A DNA stretch of 64,000 nucleotides, taken from contig JAPOSW010000094.1 in assembly GCA_026709505.1 (NCBI GenBank), positions 1 to 64,000 of the forward strand, given 5' to 3'. The notes under the pieces were generated by a model that did no database searches, had not been told where the DNA came from, and worked only from the letters and a program-made list of their open reading frames with translations. The position numbers and the translations under genes are program-made. Position 1 is the stretch's first letter. Each line of letters begins with the position of its first letter. Below, piece after piece: positions 20,433 to 30,176 of the stretch. Source of the stretch: Gammaproteobacteria bacterium (GTDB lineage: Bacteria > Pseudomonadota > Gammaproteobacteria > Arenicellales > Poriferihabitantaceae).

Positions 20433-20568
20433 TCCGGCAAGGACGATGGTGCTCCGGGGGTTTCATAAGCGCCATCCGCATCAATCGGAGCGAATTTCCT
20501 GGACACCTAGGATGCGGAGGGTATTGTTCCCATCATTCTCAAGCGAACTTCCCAAGCCTTGAAGAGGA

Positions 20569-20865
20569 TCAGGGCTTGAACTCATCACACAGAAAAGCGA
20601 ATCCATCAATCGAATCAAGCCTGAGCTTTACAATATTCTGGTAGGCATCCGAGTTGTACCACTCTTTCGCCTTTTCCTTGCTTTCGAACTTGATCACCAC
20701 TGTGCGATTCGCGTCTGACTGCCCTTCCATGATCTCGATATTCTCGTCGACAACCAGCACCTCTGGGCTGTAGGGGCCGAGAGATTCGACCGCTTTCGGC
20801 AAGTAGTTTGAGTTGAGCGTTTCTGCATCGTGCACCTTGTGAGTAAAAATAAAATAAGCACTCAT
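20569..20865 (-). CDS. DUF1330 family protein
   Basis: The 98-residue protein starts MSAYFIFTHKVHD and contains VVIKFESKEKAKEWYNSDAYQ, the classic DUF1330 ending, a dimeric alpha-beta-barrel (ferredoxin-like) fold. Function in the family is not established. I chose the ATG at 20865 because GGAGAG precedes it by four bases; the frame runs open to 21105 without support. It is transcribed alone. Confidence 0.9.
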   Translation of the reverse strand: MSAYFIFTHKVHDAETLNSNYLPKAVESLGPYSPEVLVVDENIEIMEGQSDANRTVVIKFESKEKAKEWYNSDAYQNIVKLRLDSIDGFAFLCDEFKP

Positions 20866-21555
20866 TGGACTCTCCAAAATAATTAAACTTGAAATCGGAT
20901 TATATATCATGAGTTTTGTGCAACCATGAATAAAGCGAACAAGCCAGTAAAGGCTTTCTTCTCCTGCTTGACTGGTCGAGAATAGAGGAACAACGCCCGG
21001 CCATGCAACGACATCCCGTTGCATGTGCTCACAATATCGACCGGGGAAATACCCCTCTGGAACATTTCCAAATTCGAAGTTGCTCTGTACCGCAAGTCCA
21101 GTCAATTTGGAAGACTCTAAAATGCTGGCGGTCTGGCAGCGGTTGCGCTGACAGATTGAACGGTTCTTACCAGTGCCCTCGACGAGCCGATGGTAAAATG
21201 GTCTTAATGACGCACCTCTTCAATCCTTCGCAGATGGAGGTCGGCTGCCTTGGATCCGTCTTCCTTTCATGGCTGAAAAGCCTTGCATGCCCCTCGACCT
21301 GTACCTGTTTTTCATGAATGCCAGCAAGACAAATCGGCCTTGTGCTTTACCGGTTTTCAACTGCTGTTTCCAGGCTAATTTATCTTGCTGGCAAATCCAG
21401 ATGACGATTGCCGATGACCTGCTCATCAAAAAATGCAGTAAATATTTCAATTCAGAACTCGTTGACTCATGGTAAGATTGGCATCTGCATATTCAGGCGA
21501 CTCCAAGTACGGAAAAACATCTCACTATCCGGAATCCCGGAAACAACTGGACTTG
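20866..21555. other. Interval between DUF1330 gene and yqgE
   Basis: About 690 bases contain short open frames on both strands but nothing with a recognisable domain. In Pseudomonas, gshB and tonB occupy the equivalent position between pilG and yqgE; neither is found here. The promoter of the yqgE-pyr operon should lie in the right-hand part. Confidence 0.4.
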
Positions 21556-22113
21556 ATGGAATCTCTTCAAAATCGTTTCCTCGTATCCATGCCCCAGCTG
21601 CTTAGCGAGGAGTTCTCCAGAAGCGTTATACTGATGTGCCATCACGATGATGGCGGTGCGATCGGAATCATTGTCAACAAGACAACTTCCCACTGCATAG
21701 GCGAGATATTCTCCGAAATGGATATCATCACGACCATCGACACTTACGCAAGGCAACCTATTCTCAACGGGGGCCCCCTATCCCAGGAACTTGGCCTAGT
21801 GATTCACGATGGAAGGGAATCAAGATGGAAATCCAGCCTCAAGGTAGACAATGGCTTGTGCTTGACCAGCTCCAAGGAAATCCTTGCCGACATGGCGATC
21901 GGATCGGGACCCGAACGTGCCCTGGTCACTTTCGGGTATGCCAGCTGGGCCCCAGGTCAGCTCGAATCAGAAATCCGTGAAAACAGCTGGCTGACAACCC
22001 CGGTCGATCTTGAGATTCTGTTTTCAACGCCCTTTCAAGACCGCTGGCATCGTTCGGCCGCCATTCTAGGCATCGACATCAATCAGATATCAGGACAACT
22101 TGGGCATGCCTGA
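21556..22113 (+). CDS. yqgE: YqgE/AlgH family protein
   Basis: This 185-residue protein has the family opening MESLQNRFLVSMPQL, then EEFSRSVILMCHHDDGGAIGIIVNKT, and FGYASWAPGQLESEI near residue 145. YqgE proteins are widespread; AlgH was named for an alginate regulatory effect, and the biochemical role is unsettled. I start at the ATG at 21556, matching the E. coli length of 187, rather than the in-frame ATG at 21469. The 3' end overlaps ruvX by eight bases, the first of a chain of overlaps in this operon. Confidence 0.93.
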   Translation: MESLQNRFLVSMPQLLSEEFSRSVILMCHHDDGGAIGIIVNKTTSHCIGEIFSEMDIITTIDTYARQPILNGGPLSQELGLVIHDGRESRWKSSLKVDNGLCLTSSKEILADMAIGSGPERALVTFGYASWAPGQLESEIRENSWLTTPVDLEILFSTPFQDRWHRSAAILGIDINQISGQLGHA

Positions 22114-22582
22114 CCTCAAGCAGCAAAAGAAACCGACAGGACGCGTACTCGGTTTTGATTATGGCTCGCTACGCATCGGCATCGCAGTTGGCAACAGGAT
22201 TACCGGTACAGCTGAACCTCTCGACATCATTCATAATCGCAGGCACGCGCCCGGCTGGATGGAAATTTTAGGTATCATTAACGAATGGAAGCCCGAAATT
22301 CTTGTGGTTGGGCTGCCTCTTTCCATCTCGGGCGAAGAAACGGAGATGTCGGCCGAGGCTCGGGCTTTTGCGAAAAAACTCGGCAATAAAAGCCGGGTAG
22401 ACTACATCATGGTGGATGAACGATACTCAACCTATGAAGCAAGCGAGGTTGTGGTTAGCCTGGCCAAGTACAAGATACGCAAGCGTTGGGCATTCAATGA
22501 GAGGGACGGCATAGCCGCCCAGATCATTCTCGAGACCTATTTCGCAGATATCAAGGATCAACAGCTGAGTCGACATGGATAA
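22106..22582 (+). CDS. ruvX: Holliday-junction resolvase-like RuvX (YqgF)
   Basis: RuvX is an RNase H-fold nuclease implicated in pre-16S rRNA 5' end processing. GFDYGSLRIGIAVG carries the first catalytic Asp, LVVGLPLS the second strand, and MVDERYSTYEA the DERxST motif. Starting at ATG 22106 gives 158 residues; a TTG six bases earlier is possible. The ATG lies within the end of yqgE and the stop overlaps the pyrR start. Confidence 0.94.
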   Translation: MPDLKQQKKPTGRVLGFDYGSLRIGIAVGNRITGTAEPLDIIHNRRHAPGWMEILGIINEWKPEILVVGLPLSISGEETEMSAEARAFAKKLGNKSRVDYIMVDERYSTYEASEVVVSLAKYKIRKRWAFNERDGIAAQIILETYFADIKDQQLSRHG

Positions 22583-23072
22583 TGCCGCCGCCAATGCCGT
22601 CGACAATCTCGCTCAACAAGTCGCTTCAAGTTTGATCGAAGATCCTTTGCTGATCGGCATCCATACGGGAGGGGTTTGGGTTGCCGACATTCTCCACCGG
22701 AAAATTGGCTTCAGCGAAGAACTGGGCATCCTGGATATTTCATTCTACCGGGACGACTTCAGCAGAGTCGGGCTTAACCCGCAGGTCAAGGCATCCTCCT
22801 TGCCGGCTGGAATAGAGGACCGCAATATCATCCTGATCGATGACGTGCTCTATACCGGCCGCACGATCCGTGCCGCCCTCAATGAAATATTCTCGTATGG
22901 GCGGCCTGCAAGTGTCAAGCTGGGCGTTCTGATCAAGAGGACTGGTCGCGAACTGCCGATACAGTCCGATTTCACCGGCATGGAAATGGATCTGGGAGAC
23001 CATCAACAGGCCAAGCTCTATCGAGATAATGGCAAGCTCGGTTTCAGCATTGACGAGACAGGCTGTACTTGA
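22575..23072 (+). CDS. pyrR: PyrR-like bifunctional pyr regulator/uracil phosphoribosyltransferase
   Basis: The 165-residue protein is a type I phosphoribosyltransferase with the PRPP loop [18 protein letters not shown] at about residues 87-104 and the DISFYRDD segment typical of PyrR. In Bacillus PyrR binds pyr mRNA and controls attenuation; in proteobacteria this RNA role is uncertain, and I see no PyrR-type attenuator repeat before pyrB. The start overlaps ruvX by eight bases and the stop nearly touches pyrB, so it is inside a single transcript with the pyrimidine genes. Confidence 0.92.
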   Translation: MDNAAANAVDNLAQQVASSLIEDPLLIGIHTGGVWVADILHRKIGFSEELGILDISFYRDDFSRVGLNPQVKASSLPAGIEDRNIILIDDVLYTGRTIRAALNEIFSYGRPASVKLGVLIKRTGRELPIQSDFTGMEMDLGDHQQAKLYRDNGKLGFSIDETGCT

Positions 23073-23074
23073 AT

Positions 23075-24052
23075 ATGCACGCAAACGTTCCTGTCCAGTT
23101 TGACCACAATGGAAAACTCCGCCATTTCCTGACCATACAGGGACTTTCCGAAGAAACTCTCACAGGGATTCTTGACATCGCTCACTCCTTCATTGATTTC
23201 GGCAAACGCGAAATCAAGAAAATCCCCCTGATGCGGGGGAAAACGGTGGTAAACCTGTTTTTCGAGCCGAGCACTCGAACACGCACCACCTTTGAAATCG
23301 CGGCGAAACGACTATCTGCCGATGTTGTGAACATGAATGCAACCCGAATGTCGACCACAAAAGGCGAAACCATTCTGGATACTGTGAAAACGATTGAAGC
23401 CATGCATACTGACATGTTTGTGGTTCGAGATCGTGCAAGTGGCGCGGCACAGTTGATTGCCAGCCATCTGCCCGACTATGTCCGGGTCATCAATGCCGGA
23501 GACGGACGCCATGAGCATCCCACTCAAGCCATGCTCGATGTGTTTACCATCCGTCAGCACAGACAGGACTTCTCCAAGCTTCGTATCGCTATCGTGGGCG
23601 ATATCCTCCACTCACGCGTTGCACGCTCGCAGATTCATGCCCTGAATATACTCGGTACCCGTGAAATTCGCGTAATTGGACCTCGCACCCTGATCCCCAC
23701 GGATATCGAGACCATGGGGGTCGGCTACGTCAATAACATGAGGGACGGCCTCGAGAATATTGATGTCGTCATCATGTTGCGCATACAGCGAGAAAGAATG
23801 GACGGCCAGCTTATTCCCAGCGAACAGGAATACTTCGCTCGTTATGGACTGACCGAGGAGACTCTCGGCTTTGCGAAGCCTGATGCCATGGTCATGCACC
23901 CCGGCCCCATTAACCGTGGCCTGGAAATCTCTTCAAGCGTAGCTGACGGGAATCGATCCGTTATTCTTGATCAGGTTACCAATGGGATTGCAGTCAGAAT
24001 GTCAATCATGGCCCACCTAATGGGTGGCCAGGAAAAATCCAGATGGACATAA
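23075..24052 (+). CDS. pyrB: Aspartate carbamoyltransferase catalytic subunit
   Basis: PyrB condenses aspartate with carbamoyl phosphate, the first committed pyrimidine step. The carbamoyl-phosphate motif [13 protein letters not shown] (about residues 59-71), the [11 protein letters not shown] loop and the [12 protein letters not shown]-terminal segment are intact in 325 residues. The ATG at 23075 is favoured; a TTG at 23069 overlapping the pyrR stop is the alternative. No pyrI regulatory subunit is seen. Instead pyrB overlaps a pyrC-like pseudoenzyme, so a class A dodecameric PyrB-PyrX complex is expected. Confidence 0.96.
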   Translation: MHANVPVQFDHNGKLRHFLTIQGLSEETLTGILDIAHSFIDFGKREIKKIPLMRGKTVVNLFFEPSTRTRTTFEIAAKRLSADVVNMNATRMSTTKGETILDTVKTIEAMHTDMFVVRDRASGAAQLIASHLPDYVRVINAGDGRHEHPTQAMLDVFTIRQHRQDFSKLRIAIVGDILHSRVARSQIHALNILGTREIRVIGPRTLIPTDIETMGVGYVNNMRDGLENIDVVIMLRIQRERMDGQLIPSEQEYFARYGLTEETLGFAKPDAMVMHPGPINRGLEISSSVADGNRSVILDQVTNGIAVRMSIMAHLMGGQEKSRWT

Positions 24053-25317
24053 GTATCCTTAATGGCCATTTGATAGATCCAGCCAATGGGATCAATCAGG
24101 TTATGGATATCCATATCTCCCAGGACCGGATCAAGGCAATCGGCGATCCAGGCCAGGATTTCAAGCCCGAAAGAGTCATTGACGCCAAAGGCCGCTACAT
24201 TTTCCCAGGCATTGTCGATCTGTGTGCCCGATTGCGGGAACCCGGAGAGGAACATAAAGCCACCATCCTGAGCGAGACCCGCGCCGCAGCCAGCGCAGGG
24301 ATCACCAGCCTGATCTGCCCGCCTGACACATTGCCCGTTATCGAAACCCCCGGCATGGTGCACATGATCCAGGATCGGGCCAATGCAGCGGGATACAGTG
24401 ATATTTATCCTCTCGGTGCGCTTACGTCCGGCCTGAAAGGCGAAAAACTTACCGACATGGCTACTCTCCAGGATGCGGGATGCGTGGGGGTAAGCAATGC
24501 GCTTGAACCGGTTGAAAATTCACTGCTGATGCGAAGAGCAATGCAGTATGCCTCGACCTACGACATACCGGTTTTTCTGGCCTCATGGGATCCATGGCTG
24601 CAGGGCAACGGGGTCGTCCATGAGGGATTCATCAGCACGCTGCTCGGATTACCAGCAATACCGGAAGCGGCAGAAACCGTTGGAGTTGCACGTGACATTG
24701 CGCTGGTTGAAACTACCGGCGCTTCAGCACACATCCTTCTTATTTCCTGCGAAAAATCAGTCTCCAGACTGAGGGAGGCCAGGCAACGAAAATTGCCCAT
24801 TACCGGTTCCGTCGCTGTCCACAACCTGCTCTGTACTGAAAGCGATATTGGAGAGTTCAATACGTTCTTCAAGGTCATTCCACCATTGCGTACAATGCAG
24901 GATCAGGAAGGGCTGATTCAAGGACTGGCAGGTGGCGATATTTCGGTAATCTGTTCAGATCACCAGCCACACAGCCTGGACTCAAAGCTGGCTCCCTTCA
25001 GCGAGGCAGCAACCGGCATTGCCGGCCTTGACACGCTGCTGACTCTGGCCTGGAGTCTGGCAAGAAACGGCCGGCTAAAAGCAGAAACAGTGATTGCAGC
25101 GCTGACCGAGAACCCCGCTCAAATTGCTGGTCTTGAGTGTGGCAATCTGGCTGTCGGAAAACCCGCTGACCTGCTGGTGTTTGATGAGGGGGTGAGCTGG
25201 ACACTGGACAATACCACAATGATGAGCAGAGGAAGGAACTCGCCCTGGTTCGGTCATGAGCTCACTGGCAAGGTTTTATTGACCATCAAGGGTGGAAAAA
25301 TCGTCTGGGAACCCTGA
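24043..25317 (+). CDS. pyrX: Inactive dihydroorotase-like subunit PyrX (PyrC')
   Basis: The 424-residue protein has the dihydroorotase fold, yet the metal-binding HxH of the DxHVHLREPG motif is replaced: it reads [11 protein letters not shown] at about residues 60-70. The later His segment reads [12 protein letters not shown], lacking the second His of the active enzymes, while SDHQPHS near residue 305 is partly kept. In Pseudomonas, the analogous PyrC' has no activity but is needed to assemble PyrB. The 10-base overlap with pyrB matches such a stoichiometric pair. A separate active dihydroorotase must exist elsewhere. Confidence 0.92.
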   Translation: MDISILNGHLIDPANGINQVMDIHISQDRIKAIGDPGQDFKPERVIDAKGRYIFPGIVDLCARLREPGEEHKATILSETRAAASAGITSLICPPDTLPVIETPGMVHMIQDRANAAGYSDIYPLGALTSGLKGEKLTDMATLQDAGCVGVSNALEPVENSLLMRRAMQYASTYDIPVFLASWDPWLQGNGVVHEGFISTLLGLPAIPEAAETVGVARDIALVETTGASAHILLISCEKSVSRLREARQRKLPITGSVAVHNLLCTESDIGEFNTFFKVIPPLRTMQDQEGLIQGLAGGDISVICSDHQPHSLDSKLAPFSEAATGIAGLDTLLTLAWSLARNGRLKAETVIAALTENPAQIAGLECGNLAVGKPADLLVFDEGVSWTLDNTTMMSRGRNSPWFGHELTGKVLLTIKGGKIVWEP

Positions 25318-25338
25318 TCAGTCTCTCAACACTCCCTG

Positions 25339-25358
25339 ACCGGCTTCTCCGGTTTTCT
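25339..25358 (+). terminator. Possible intrinsic terminator after pyrX
   Basis: A 5-bp stem ACCGG/CCGGT around a 5-base loop is followed by TTTCT. It sits 22 bases after the pyrX stop. The stem is short, so it may be weak. Confidence 0.45.
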
Positions 25359-25491
25359 ATTGGCGCCATGCCCGGATTGATGGACACCAGTGCCAAAATC
25401 GTACTGGAAATATTGTCCCGCTTATTCATATTCCTGTCAGGGATTCATGATTAAACTCGCCTTCAGTATTTTTTCAAACACATACGAAAGC

Positions 25492-27015
25492 ATGAAAACA
25501 GCAAACACAATGCCATTCAACCAGGTCAGCAGAAGTACTCATGGAATTTTTCGGGCTTTCGCAGCTTTCTGCCTCACTGCAGGGGTTCTCCTGATCAATT
25601 CAGCTCCGGCAAGCGTCGACTCATCCCATGCTGCGGCCGATCTTGGAGAAGTCAATATAAGCGATGGATTTTCTGAGCTGGTTGAAGCGGTCAAGCCTAC
25701 CGTCGTGAACATATCCGTAACTGGCAGCGTTAAAACCCCAAGGTCAGGCCCTTTCGGTGAGAACATGCCGTTCGATGATTTCTTCCGGCGTTTTTTCGAG
25801 GGGGTGCCCGAGATGGCGCCTGATCAGGATCAGGCCCCGAATGTCAGGAAAACAATGGCAGTGGGATCCGGCTTTATCGTGGATCCTGATGGACTGGTCG
25901 TCACCAATCATCATGTCATTGAAAATGCTGATTCCATCGAAGTGGTGCTGCACAATGGCATCCGAATTCCTGCAACTGTCAAGGGAACCGACGAAAGAAC
26001 AGATCTGGCCCTGCTGGAAATCGAATCAGACAGCCCGCTTCCCTATGCCAAATTCGGCGATTCCGATGCCGCCAAGGTCGGCGACTGGGTTGTTGCGATT
26101 GGCAACCCTTTTGGCTTTGGAGGCACCACCACCAGCGGCATCATCTCTGCACGGGGTCGCGACATACAGCAGGGATCCTTGCTGGACTTTATCCAGATCG
26201 ATGCTTCAATCAATCGCGGGAATTCAGGGGGACCGCTTTTCAATATCCGCGGGGAAGTGATTGGAGTCAATAACGCAATCTACTCTCCAACAGGGGGCAA
26301 TGTCGGCATCGGCTTTGCAATTCCCTCATCCACGGCCCGGGAAATCATCGACCAGCTCAAGTCCAGCGGAATTGTCGAACGGGGTTTTCTAGGGGTTTTG
26401 GTTCAATCCCTTGATGAAGAACTAGCGGAAAGTTTTGGACTGGAAGCAACAGAAGGAGCTCTTGTTGCACAGGTCAATCCGGACAGCCCAGCGGAAAGGG
26501 CCGGCATACGGGTCGGAGACATCATTGTCAAGTTCGATGGCAAGCCCGTCGACAGTCCGCGCAGTCTGGCGCGCATAGTCTCTCTCACCAGTGAAAACAG
26601 CAAGGTTATCGTAACTCTGTGGAGAGACAATGCTGAAGTCAATGTGTTTGCCGATATCGGCAATCTACAGGCTTCAAATGATCAACCGGAAGCTCCGGCT
26701 GCTTCCGTCTCGATGGATAGAATTGATCCGTTTGGAATGTCTGTCCGGGTCATCACCAGTCAGGACAGGGAAAACTACAATCTGGAAGAAGATGCTGAAG
26801 GAGTGGTCATCATCGAAATCGGTCCGGACAGCATAGCCGCAGAAAATGGGCTAAGGCCTGGCTTCATCATCGAGCGGGTCGGCAATCAAGAGGTTCTGAC
26901 CGTTCAGGACATCCGGAATCAGGTGGAGCAGCTCATCAAGGATGGCCGAAGCTCTGTTCTGATGCTGGTTCAGCGCTTTGACGGTGCATCTTTCATCACG
27001 CTGCCCCTGTCGTGA
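25492..27015 (+). CDS. DegP/HtrA family periplasmic serine protease
   Basis: The protein has a hydrophobic export segment (HGIFRAFAAFCLTAGVLL), a trypsin-like domain and two PDZ domains. The triad is visible as His in VVTNHHVIENAD, Asp in ERTDLALLEI and Ser in NRGNSGGPLF. PDZ1 lies about residues 290-390 (RGFLGVLVQSL onward) and PDZ2 at the C-terminus (GVVIIEIGPDS, LRPGFIIERV). Such proteases degrade or refold misfolded envelope proteins. The start is uncertain: ATG at 25492 gives 507 residues and a fair signal peptide; in-frame ATGs at 25447 (with AGGG four bases before it) and 25390 exist. Whether it is MucD/DegQ-like or DegP-like cannot be told by eye. Confidence 0.94.
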   Translation: MKTANTMPFNQVSRSTHGIFRAFAAFCLTAGVLLINSAPASVDSSHAAADLGEVNISDGFSELVEAVKPTVVNISVTGSVKTPRSGPFGENMPFDDFFRRFFEGVPEMAPDQDQAPNVRKTMAVGSGFIVDPDGLVVTNHHVIENADSIEVVLHNGIRIPATVKGTDERTDLALLEIESDSPLPYAKFGDSDAAKVGDWVVAIGNPFGFGGTTTSGIISARGRDIQQGSLLDFIQIDASINRGNSGGPLFNIRGEVIGVNNAIYSPTGGNVGIGFAIPSSTAREIIDQLKSSGIVERGFLGVLVQSLDEELAESFGLEATEGALVAQVNPDSPAERAGIRVGDIIVKFDGKPVDSPRSLARIVSLTSENSKVIVTLWRDNAEVNVFADIGNLQASNDQPEAPAASVSMDRIDPFGMSVRVITSQDRENYNLEEDAEGVVIIEIGPDSIAAENGLRPGFIIERVGNQEVLTVQDIRNQVEQLIKDGRSSVLMLVQRFDGASFITLPLS

Positions 27016-27024
27016 TGCCAAGGC

Positions 27025-27060
27025 GCCTGTAGCGGATTGCCCGTCCATTCCGCTACAGGC
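27025..27060. terminator. Strong terminator hairpin after the HtrA gene
   Basis: A perfect 12-bp stem, GCCTGTAGCGGA pairing with TCCGCTACAGGC, encloses a 12-base loop and is followed by agacTTCTTCTT. It begins nine bases after the protease stop codon. The stem could also stop transcripts from the opposite strand, although the T-run favours the plus strand. Confidence 0.75.
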
Positions 27061-27070
27061 AGACTTCTTC

Positions 27071-27213
27071 TTATAGTCCTTCGACCAGAATCAAGTCCCC
27101 ATCAGCAGCAGCATACACTTCCGGAATTTGGTGGAGGGCAATTGCTTGATTGCTTGAGTATTCGATATGCCTTTGAAATAGTCTACCCAGAGGCTGGAGT
27201 CGACCAGAATCAT
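27071..27213 (-). pseudogene. VapC PIN-domain toxin remnant
   Basis: The minus strand starts MILVDSSLWVDYFKG, a typical VapC N-terminus with the first catalytic Asp. In a shifted frame the end reads ADGDLILVEGL, like the GDLILxEVL segment that carries the PIN Glu. Only about 47 codons survive before a stop, so this is a frameshifted, truncated relic. No antitoxin is recognisable upstream. Confidence 0.55.
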
Positions 27214-27310
27214 TCTGAGTTCTCATATCATCGAGATTTCCGACCCATTACAAGGCGTGAGCGGTAATGCTTTATGCATTCCTGCGCTTTCGCCTGTCGA
27301 CGCAATTGCT

Positions 27311-27913
27311 TCAGAACGCCGATCCCGGGAGTTTCAGAAAATCCAGTTCCTGAGCAGTGGAAGTGCGCCCCAAAATCGGGTTTCGATGGGGGAATCGCCC
27401 GAACTTTTCGATCACTTCACGATGCTTTACTGCATACTCCAGAAAACCCTCGAACATTTCCCGCTCCGCTGGCCCTGCCATATCCACCAGTTTCCTGAAC
27501 AGAATAACTGAACGTTCCTGATCCCTCAGATCTTCGCTATGCTCAAAAGGGAGATAGGCAAACACGCACTGCAGTGGGGTCATGAATTTCTCGAATCCTT
27601 GCGATACGAACTGTTCAGCCAATTCCCTTGCCATGGCATCATAAAAGAAACTTTGGGGAGTTCCCCTGAATATGTTTCGAGGAAACTGGTCAAGAGCCAG
27701 TATCGATGCCAGACAGCCATCCGGCTGATTTCTCCAGAAATTGTATTGACTGCCTGCGTGGATTAGATCAATAAGCGGCCGGAACAGATTGGCCATGTTC
27801 TGATCAACGGCAGAGCTCTTGCCCCACCATAGATCGGACATCTCCGAATTGATATCGAGCATGCTTTTCTGGTTTCCAAACCAAAACTCCAATATGGCTG
27901 AAGGTGTAAACAT
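27311..27913 (-). CDS. DUF924 family protein
   Basis: The 200-residue protein contains ILEFWFGN at its start, LALDQFPRNIFRGTPQSF near residue 73 and YLPFEHSEDLRDQERSV near residue 120, the defining blocks of DUF924, a helical (TPR-like) family of unknown function with a conserved DQFPRN motif. The C-terminus has FGRFPHRNPILGR. It stands alone on the minus strand, with an ATG start and no clear operon partner. Confidence 0.93.
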   Translation of the reverse strand: MFTPSAILEFWFGNQKSMLDINSEMSDLWWGKSSAVDQNMANLFRPLIDLIHAGSQYNFWRNQPDGCLASILALDQFPRNIFRGTPQSFFYDAMARELAEQFVSQGFEKFMTPLQCVFAYLPFEHSEDLRDQERSVILFRKLVDMAGPAEREMFEGFLEYAVKHREVIEKFGRFPHRNPILGRTSTAQELDFLKLPGSAF

Positions 27914-28020
27914 AATCCGTATTCATGATTTGCTGCAGTTGCCATACAATACTACTGAAATCAACGCAACACAACAACAAGCACTGGCAGTTCTAACTCG
28001 AAGATTGTAGATTCAATTGT

Positions 28021-28509
28021 ATGTTTCCCCGTATTTTTCTGTTCCTGGTCGCACTGTTTGGCATCATGTGGTATCTGTCGTGGTACCGGCGAGCAAGCCC
28101 CAGGAAACGCAATCAATCGCTGCTAGCCATTCTCCTGTACGGGTTGGGAGCAGCATTGCTGCTGCTAGTAGTCACCGGCAAGGTTCATGCACTGTTTGCA
28201 ATTTTTAGCGCACTGGTACCCTGGGTCAATCGAGCACTCGCTGCGCGATTGATTTGGCGGCAGTTCAGCGGCTTTCGAGCAAATGCAGGAACTTCATCGA
28301 ACTCGGGACACCACCAGAACCGGGCAAATCCCGGTGTAATGACCCAACAGGAAGCCCTGGAAATTCTCGGCCTCAATTCTGGTGCAAGCAAAGAAGAGGT
28401 TATTGCTGCACACAAGAAACTGATGCAAAAGATTCACCCGGACAAGGGCGGGTCAAGTTTTCTGGCCAGCCAGATCAATCAGGCAAAAGATACCCTGCTC
28501 AATCACTGA
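28021..28509 (+). CDS. Membrane-anchored J-domain protein
   Basis: This 162-residue protein begins with two hydrophobic stretches (about residues 1-20 and 38-65) and ends with a J domain: EALEILGLNSGASKEEVIAAH, then KIHPDKGGS with the HPD motif that stimulates DnaK ATPase. The architecture resembles DjlA-like or Tim14-like DnaJ proteins in bacteria, tethering DnaK to the inner membrane. It has no Gly/Phe or zinc-finger regions, so it is not DnaJ itself. A client cannot be inferred. Confidence 0.88.
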   Translation: MFPRIFLFLVALFGIMWYLSWYRRASPRKRNQSLLAILLYGLGAALLLLVVTGKVHALFAIFSALVPWVNRALAARLIWRQFSGFRANAGTSSNSGHHQNRANPGVMTQQEALEILGLNSGASKEEVIAAHKKLMQKIHPDKGGSSFLASQINQAKDTLLNH

Positions 28510-28940
28510 AGGGATTTAACAACCATTCTCGGCATTGTGAAATACTGACTGAAGCAGGATAATTTCTCCACGGGAAACAGCAGGACAATTAAACGGATAA
28601 CGACAAGAGTCCTGGACCTTTTGCGAACAAAGTGGAAGTTACGATGGAGGTATACGGTCGAAAATCAATCCAGCATTACTCTCTGGCCAATGCGTCAAAC
28701 CACCTCAAGCCATCGATCTGGCAGTAGTATTCCGAATCGATAGTCGTAGGCCTTTTGAGAAATACAAATCCGGGGAATCACTCACCCTTGACAATGTTCG
28801 GACCCTTGAGCAATTGCAAAATCAAATTGGATGCAGGAATAACGATGGTTCTTGAGTTCGAAGTCATTGAAATAACTTTACCCCTATATTCCAGTTTTTG
28901 CTAAAATCCCGGAACAGTTAATTCAACTACAGTAAGTATT
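28510..28940. other. Intergenic interval before the transpeptidase gene
   Basis: No gene, RNA or repeat is supportable in these 430 bases. A promoter for the transpeptidase-thyA-folA group is expected near the right end, which is AT-rich. Confidence 0.4.
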
Positions 28941-30152
28941 TTGTCTAAGCTGTTTACATTTATAGTCACTGCACTTACATTGGGTTCATGGCCAGCTGCT
29001 GTTGGATTTATTGGTCCCGAAACGAATCGTAACTGGGGCATTACCGACCAGGCAATCTCGGATGCAATCTCTCCCTACCTCCTGTCACGAAGCCTGCCCC
29101 AAAAGATCGTGATTCCAAACGGCATTGTGGATGAACCTCTGCAAGTCAACTATACATTCGATCAGAACCTGCAGAACCATGCCGAATCCTTGCTCGGGAA
29201 ATACAATCCCGATTACGGAGTATTTGTAGCCATTGATCCCGACAATGGCCATGTTCTGACCATGGCTGAATCCCGCCGGGATGGTCTTGACGGGGAAGTG
29301 TTTTCTGTCAAGAACACCTTTCCCGGTGCCTCAATATACAAGATTGTTACAGCAGTAGCTGCCGTCAATGAGGGCATTGCTTCGGAATCCACCATCATCC
29401 CGTTCAACGGCAAGGGCACGTCATTTTACAAAAAGCACGTATTCAATCACAAGGATGGAGAATGGACCCGCAAATACACATTGAATGAATCATTTGCCAA
29501 GTCCGTGAATTCCGTATTTGGACGCCTGGGTGCTGTGCACCTTGAACCCGATGTCATGCTTCAGTATGTGCACAAGCTCGGCTTCAACCGACGATTCGCT
29601 TCTGATTTTGCATTTGAGGGCGGGAGAGTCAACATAGATCCAGAAGACGCATGGCAGTTTGCGGAACTGGCTTCGGGCTATACAAGGAAAAACACCCTCT
29701 CGCCAATCCATGGTGCAGTACTGGGTGCACTGGCGGTCAACGATGGTCATCTTCTGACTCCGTCCATTGTCAAATCATTGACGGATTCAAGCGGCATTCC
29801 GATTTACACCAACGAAAAGCCAAACAGAACCGCAGTCATTCATGCAGATACTGCCAGGCAACTCAAATCGATGATGGAATCCACCATTCGGATCGGATCG
29901 GCGAAACGCTCCTTTGGCAGGCTGAAGGGAGAGAGTTACAAGGGCTTGACCGTGGGCGGCAAAACTGGCTCCCTGACCGGCACTGAACCGAAAGGCAGGT
30001 ATGACTGGTTTGTGGGCTTTGCCGACAACGGAGAACGTAAAATTGCCTATGCCATGTTGTGCATCAACAAGGAAAAATGGTATGTCAAGTCTGCCCGATT
30101 CGTTCGCGATATTCTGCATTACTACTACCAGTCGCCCGATAGCAAGGCCTAG
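28941..30152 (+). CDS. Penicillin-binding transpeptidase-domain protein
   Basis: The 403-residue protein has an N-terminal signal-like segment (LFTFIVTALTLGSWPAAVGF) and a single transpeptidase domain. The three active-site motifs are visible: SxxK as GASIYK (about residue 129), SxN as KSVNSVF and KTG as GGKTGSLTG (about 340). It lacks a transglycosylase domain and the usual PBP2/PBP3 dimerisation region, so it is a small class B-like enzyme or a repurposed D,D-transpeptidase. Translation appears to begin at TTG 28941. It lies 24 bases upstream of thyA on the same strand. Confidence 0.85.
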   Translation: MSKLFTFIVTALTLGSWPAAVGFIGPETNRNWGITDQAISDAISPYLLSRSLPQKIVIPNGIVDEPLQVNYTFDQNLQNHAESLLGKYNPDYGVFVAIDPDNGHVLTMAESRRDGLDGEVFSVKNTFPGASIYKIVTAVAAVNEGIASESTIIPFNGKGTSFYKKHVFNHKDGEWTRKYTLNESFAKSVNSVFGRLGAVHLEPDVMLQYVHKLGFNRRFASDFAFEGGRVNIDPEDAWQFAELASGYTRKNTLSPIHGAVLGALAVNDGHLLTPSIVKSLTDSSGIPIYTNEKPNRTAVIHADTARQLKSMMESTIRIGSAKRSFGRLKGESYKGLTVGGKTGSLTGTEPKGRYDWFVGFADNGERKIAYAMLCINKEKWYVKSARFVRDILHYYYQSPDSKA

Positions 30153-30176
30153 CATTACCCATCTCAGGACCTTTCT

